Positions 6,034-6,708 of a DNA stretch of 6,708 bases are shown one piece after another. The DNA is taken from NCBI GenBank assembly GCA_011330545.1, contig DRQI01000252.1, positions 1-6,708 of the forward strand, written 5' to 3'. Numbering within the stretch: the stretch's first letter is position 1; the number at the start of each line of letters is the position of its first letter. The notes beneath the pieces are model-generated. The model ran no database searches. It saw only the letters and a list, made by a program, of their open reading frames with translations, and was not told where the DNA came from. The stretch comes from Flavobacteriia bacterium. GTDB lineage: Bacteria; Bacteroidota; Bacteroidia; Flavobacteriales; Flavobacteriaceae. A program made the position numbers and the translations under genes.

Positions 6034-6708
6034 TATAGGATTTCTATTTTTAAAATATTCTCGGTTGTATTTGTAATTTTGTATCTATTGTCTAACCGCC
6101 TGCCAATAACCCAAACGATTTCGTTATTTGAACAGAGTAGCCAACTATTTTCTTTCTCTAGCAGTGACATTTTTTCGTCTTTAAAAAACTTACTCACTTT
6201 CTTTTTACCTCGCATTCCGAAAGGGTAAAAATAGTCGCCTTTTTGCCATTTTCTTACAAGTAACGGAAACTTTAACGAATCTTTATCAATTAAAACAGCT
6301 TTTTTATGAGAGACTTTTTCTGAAAGGGAATTTACATTTGTCACTGCTAATTTAAGGTCTTTATTCTCTAAAAAATGGTCATTTTCATTTATATAATAAA
6401 CACACTCTTGTTTTTGTTCGGGTTGTAGCACTGTTAGCAATAAAAAATTTCTGTCTTTTACCAATCGGTGGGTAGCGCTAAATAGTTGCTTTCCTGATTG
6501 TGCCCCTAGTATGTTGGCTACATCATTCCATTCTGTAAAACCATACTGCTTTAATAACTCATAGAGATATGCTTTGGGGTATTTTAATTTTTTAAGGTAT
6601 TCTATATTAACTTTTTGGATATCTGTTTGCTCCCCACCTGTAGAATTGCCTGAAACAACCACCTTCTTTTTAACCTTTGCCATTGCTTCGTCAATAAGCT
6701 GTCGCCCC
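6033..6708 (-). CDS. tilS: tRNA(Ile)-lysidine synthetase, C-terminal part (cut by right edge)
   Basis: TilS joins lysine to C34 of the CAU-anticodon tRNA-Ile, using ATP, so that it reads AUA. Only the last 224 codons are present, of a protein usually around 430-450 residues; the N-terminal ATP-binding domain with its SGGxDS loop lies beyond the edge. An internal Met at 6683 looks like a start, but the frame stays open through eight more codons to the edge (GRQLIDEA), so it is not the true start. Visible family features, numbered within the fragment, are the central segment PKAYLYELLKQYGFTEWNDV at 44-63, AQSGKQLFS at 69-77, and the C-terminal domain with RKWQKGD at 152-158, GMRGKKKVSKFF at 164-175 and WVIGRRLDNRYK at 199-210. 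The final TAA shares its last A with the ATG of dsbD, so the two genes are probably one transcription unit ended by the hairpin after dsbD. Confidence 0.94.
   Translation of the reverse strand, partial: GRQLIDEAMAKVKKKVVVSGNSTGGEQTDIQKVNIEYLKKLKYPKAYLYELLKQYGFTEWNDVANILGAQSGKQLFSATHRLVKDRNFLLLTVLQPEQKQECVYYINENDHFLENKDLKLAVTNVNSLSEKVSHKKAVLIDKDSLKFPLLVRKWQKGDYFYPFGMRGKKKVSKFFKDEKMSLLEKENSWLLCSNNEIVWVIGRRLDNRYKITNTTENILKIEIL

Noticed and set aside
5309..6076. Long plus-strand open frame (255 codons) opposite dsbD and the end of tilS
   Set aside because: It lies antisense to a clear dsbD reading frame with all six redox cysteines. Its translation shows no recognisable domain, and low-GC sequence with a biased opposite frame explains its length.
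6681..6683. Apparent ATG start for a 216-residue protein at the right end
   Set aside because: The frame remains open upstream to the edge and the content matches the middle and C-terminus of TilS, so this is an internal Met of a cut gene.
1..6708. A hidden mobile element, defence system or CRISPR array
   Set aside because: All six genes are recognisable or envelope-type chromosomal genes in one orientation, with short gaps. I saw no transposase, integrase, direct-repeat array or tRNA attachment site.

Overview
The window looks like chromosomal DNA from a flavobacterium or close relative in the Bacteroidota. The pointers are low GC, no clear Shine-Dalgarno sequences ahead of the starts, promoter boxes of the Bacteroidota TAnnTTTG type, and protein styles typical of that group (DUF3108 protein, MepM-like M23 lipoprotein, two-domain DsbD with a Bacteroidota-style insertion). 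This placement is inferred from sequence character, not from a database match.

All six genes lie on the minus strand, so they are transcribed from right to left. In transcription order they are: the 3' two thirds or less of tilS (cut by the right edge); dsbD, which starts on the last base of the tilS stop codon; a strand-asymmetric hairpin that probably terminates tilS-dsbD, overlapping the likely promoter of the next gene; kynA (tryptophan 2,3-dioxygenase); a DUF3108 secreted protein; an M23-family lipoprotein peptidase with its own good promoter candidate; and the 5' part of pgi (cut by the left edge). The longest gap is 123 bases, so no stretch over 300 bases lacks a gene. I found no tRNA, rRNA, CRISPR array, insertion sequence, phage gene or plus-strand gene.

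Functionally this is a housekeeping neighbourhood. TilS modifies tRNA-Ile for AUA decoding, DsbD carries reducing power across the inner membrane, KynA opens tryptophan catabolism, Pgi is glycolytic, and the M23 lipoprotein probably trims peptidoglycan cross-links. No single pathway joins them. I do not see a new defence, mobile or biosynthetic system here. The points most worth a second look are the Cys in place of the usual third zinc-ligand His in the M23 peptidase, the terminator-promoter overlap in front of kynA, the two local departures from the usual active-site pattern in KynA, and the uncharacterised DUF3108 protein.
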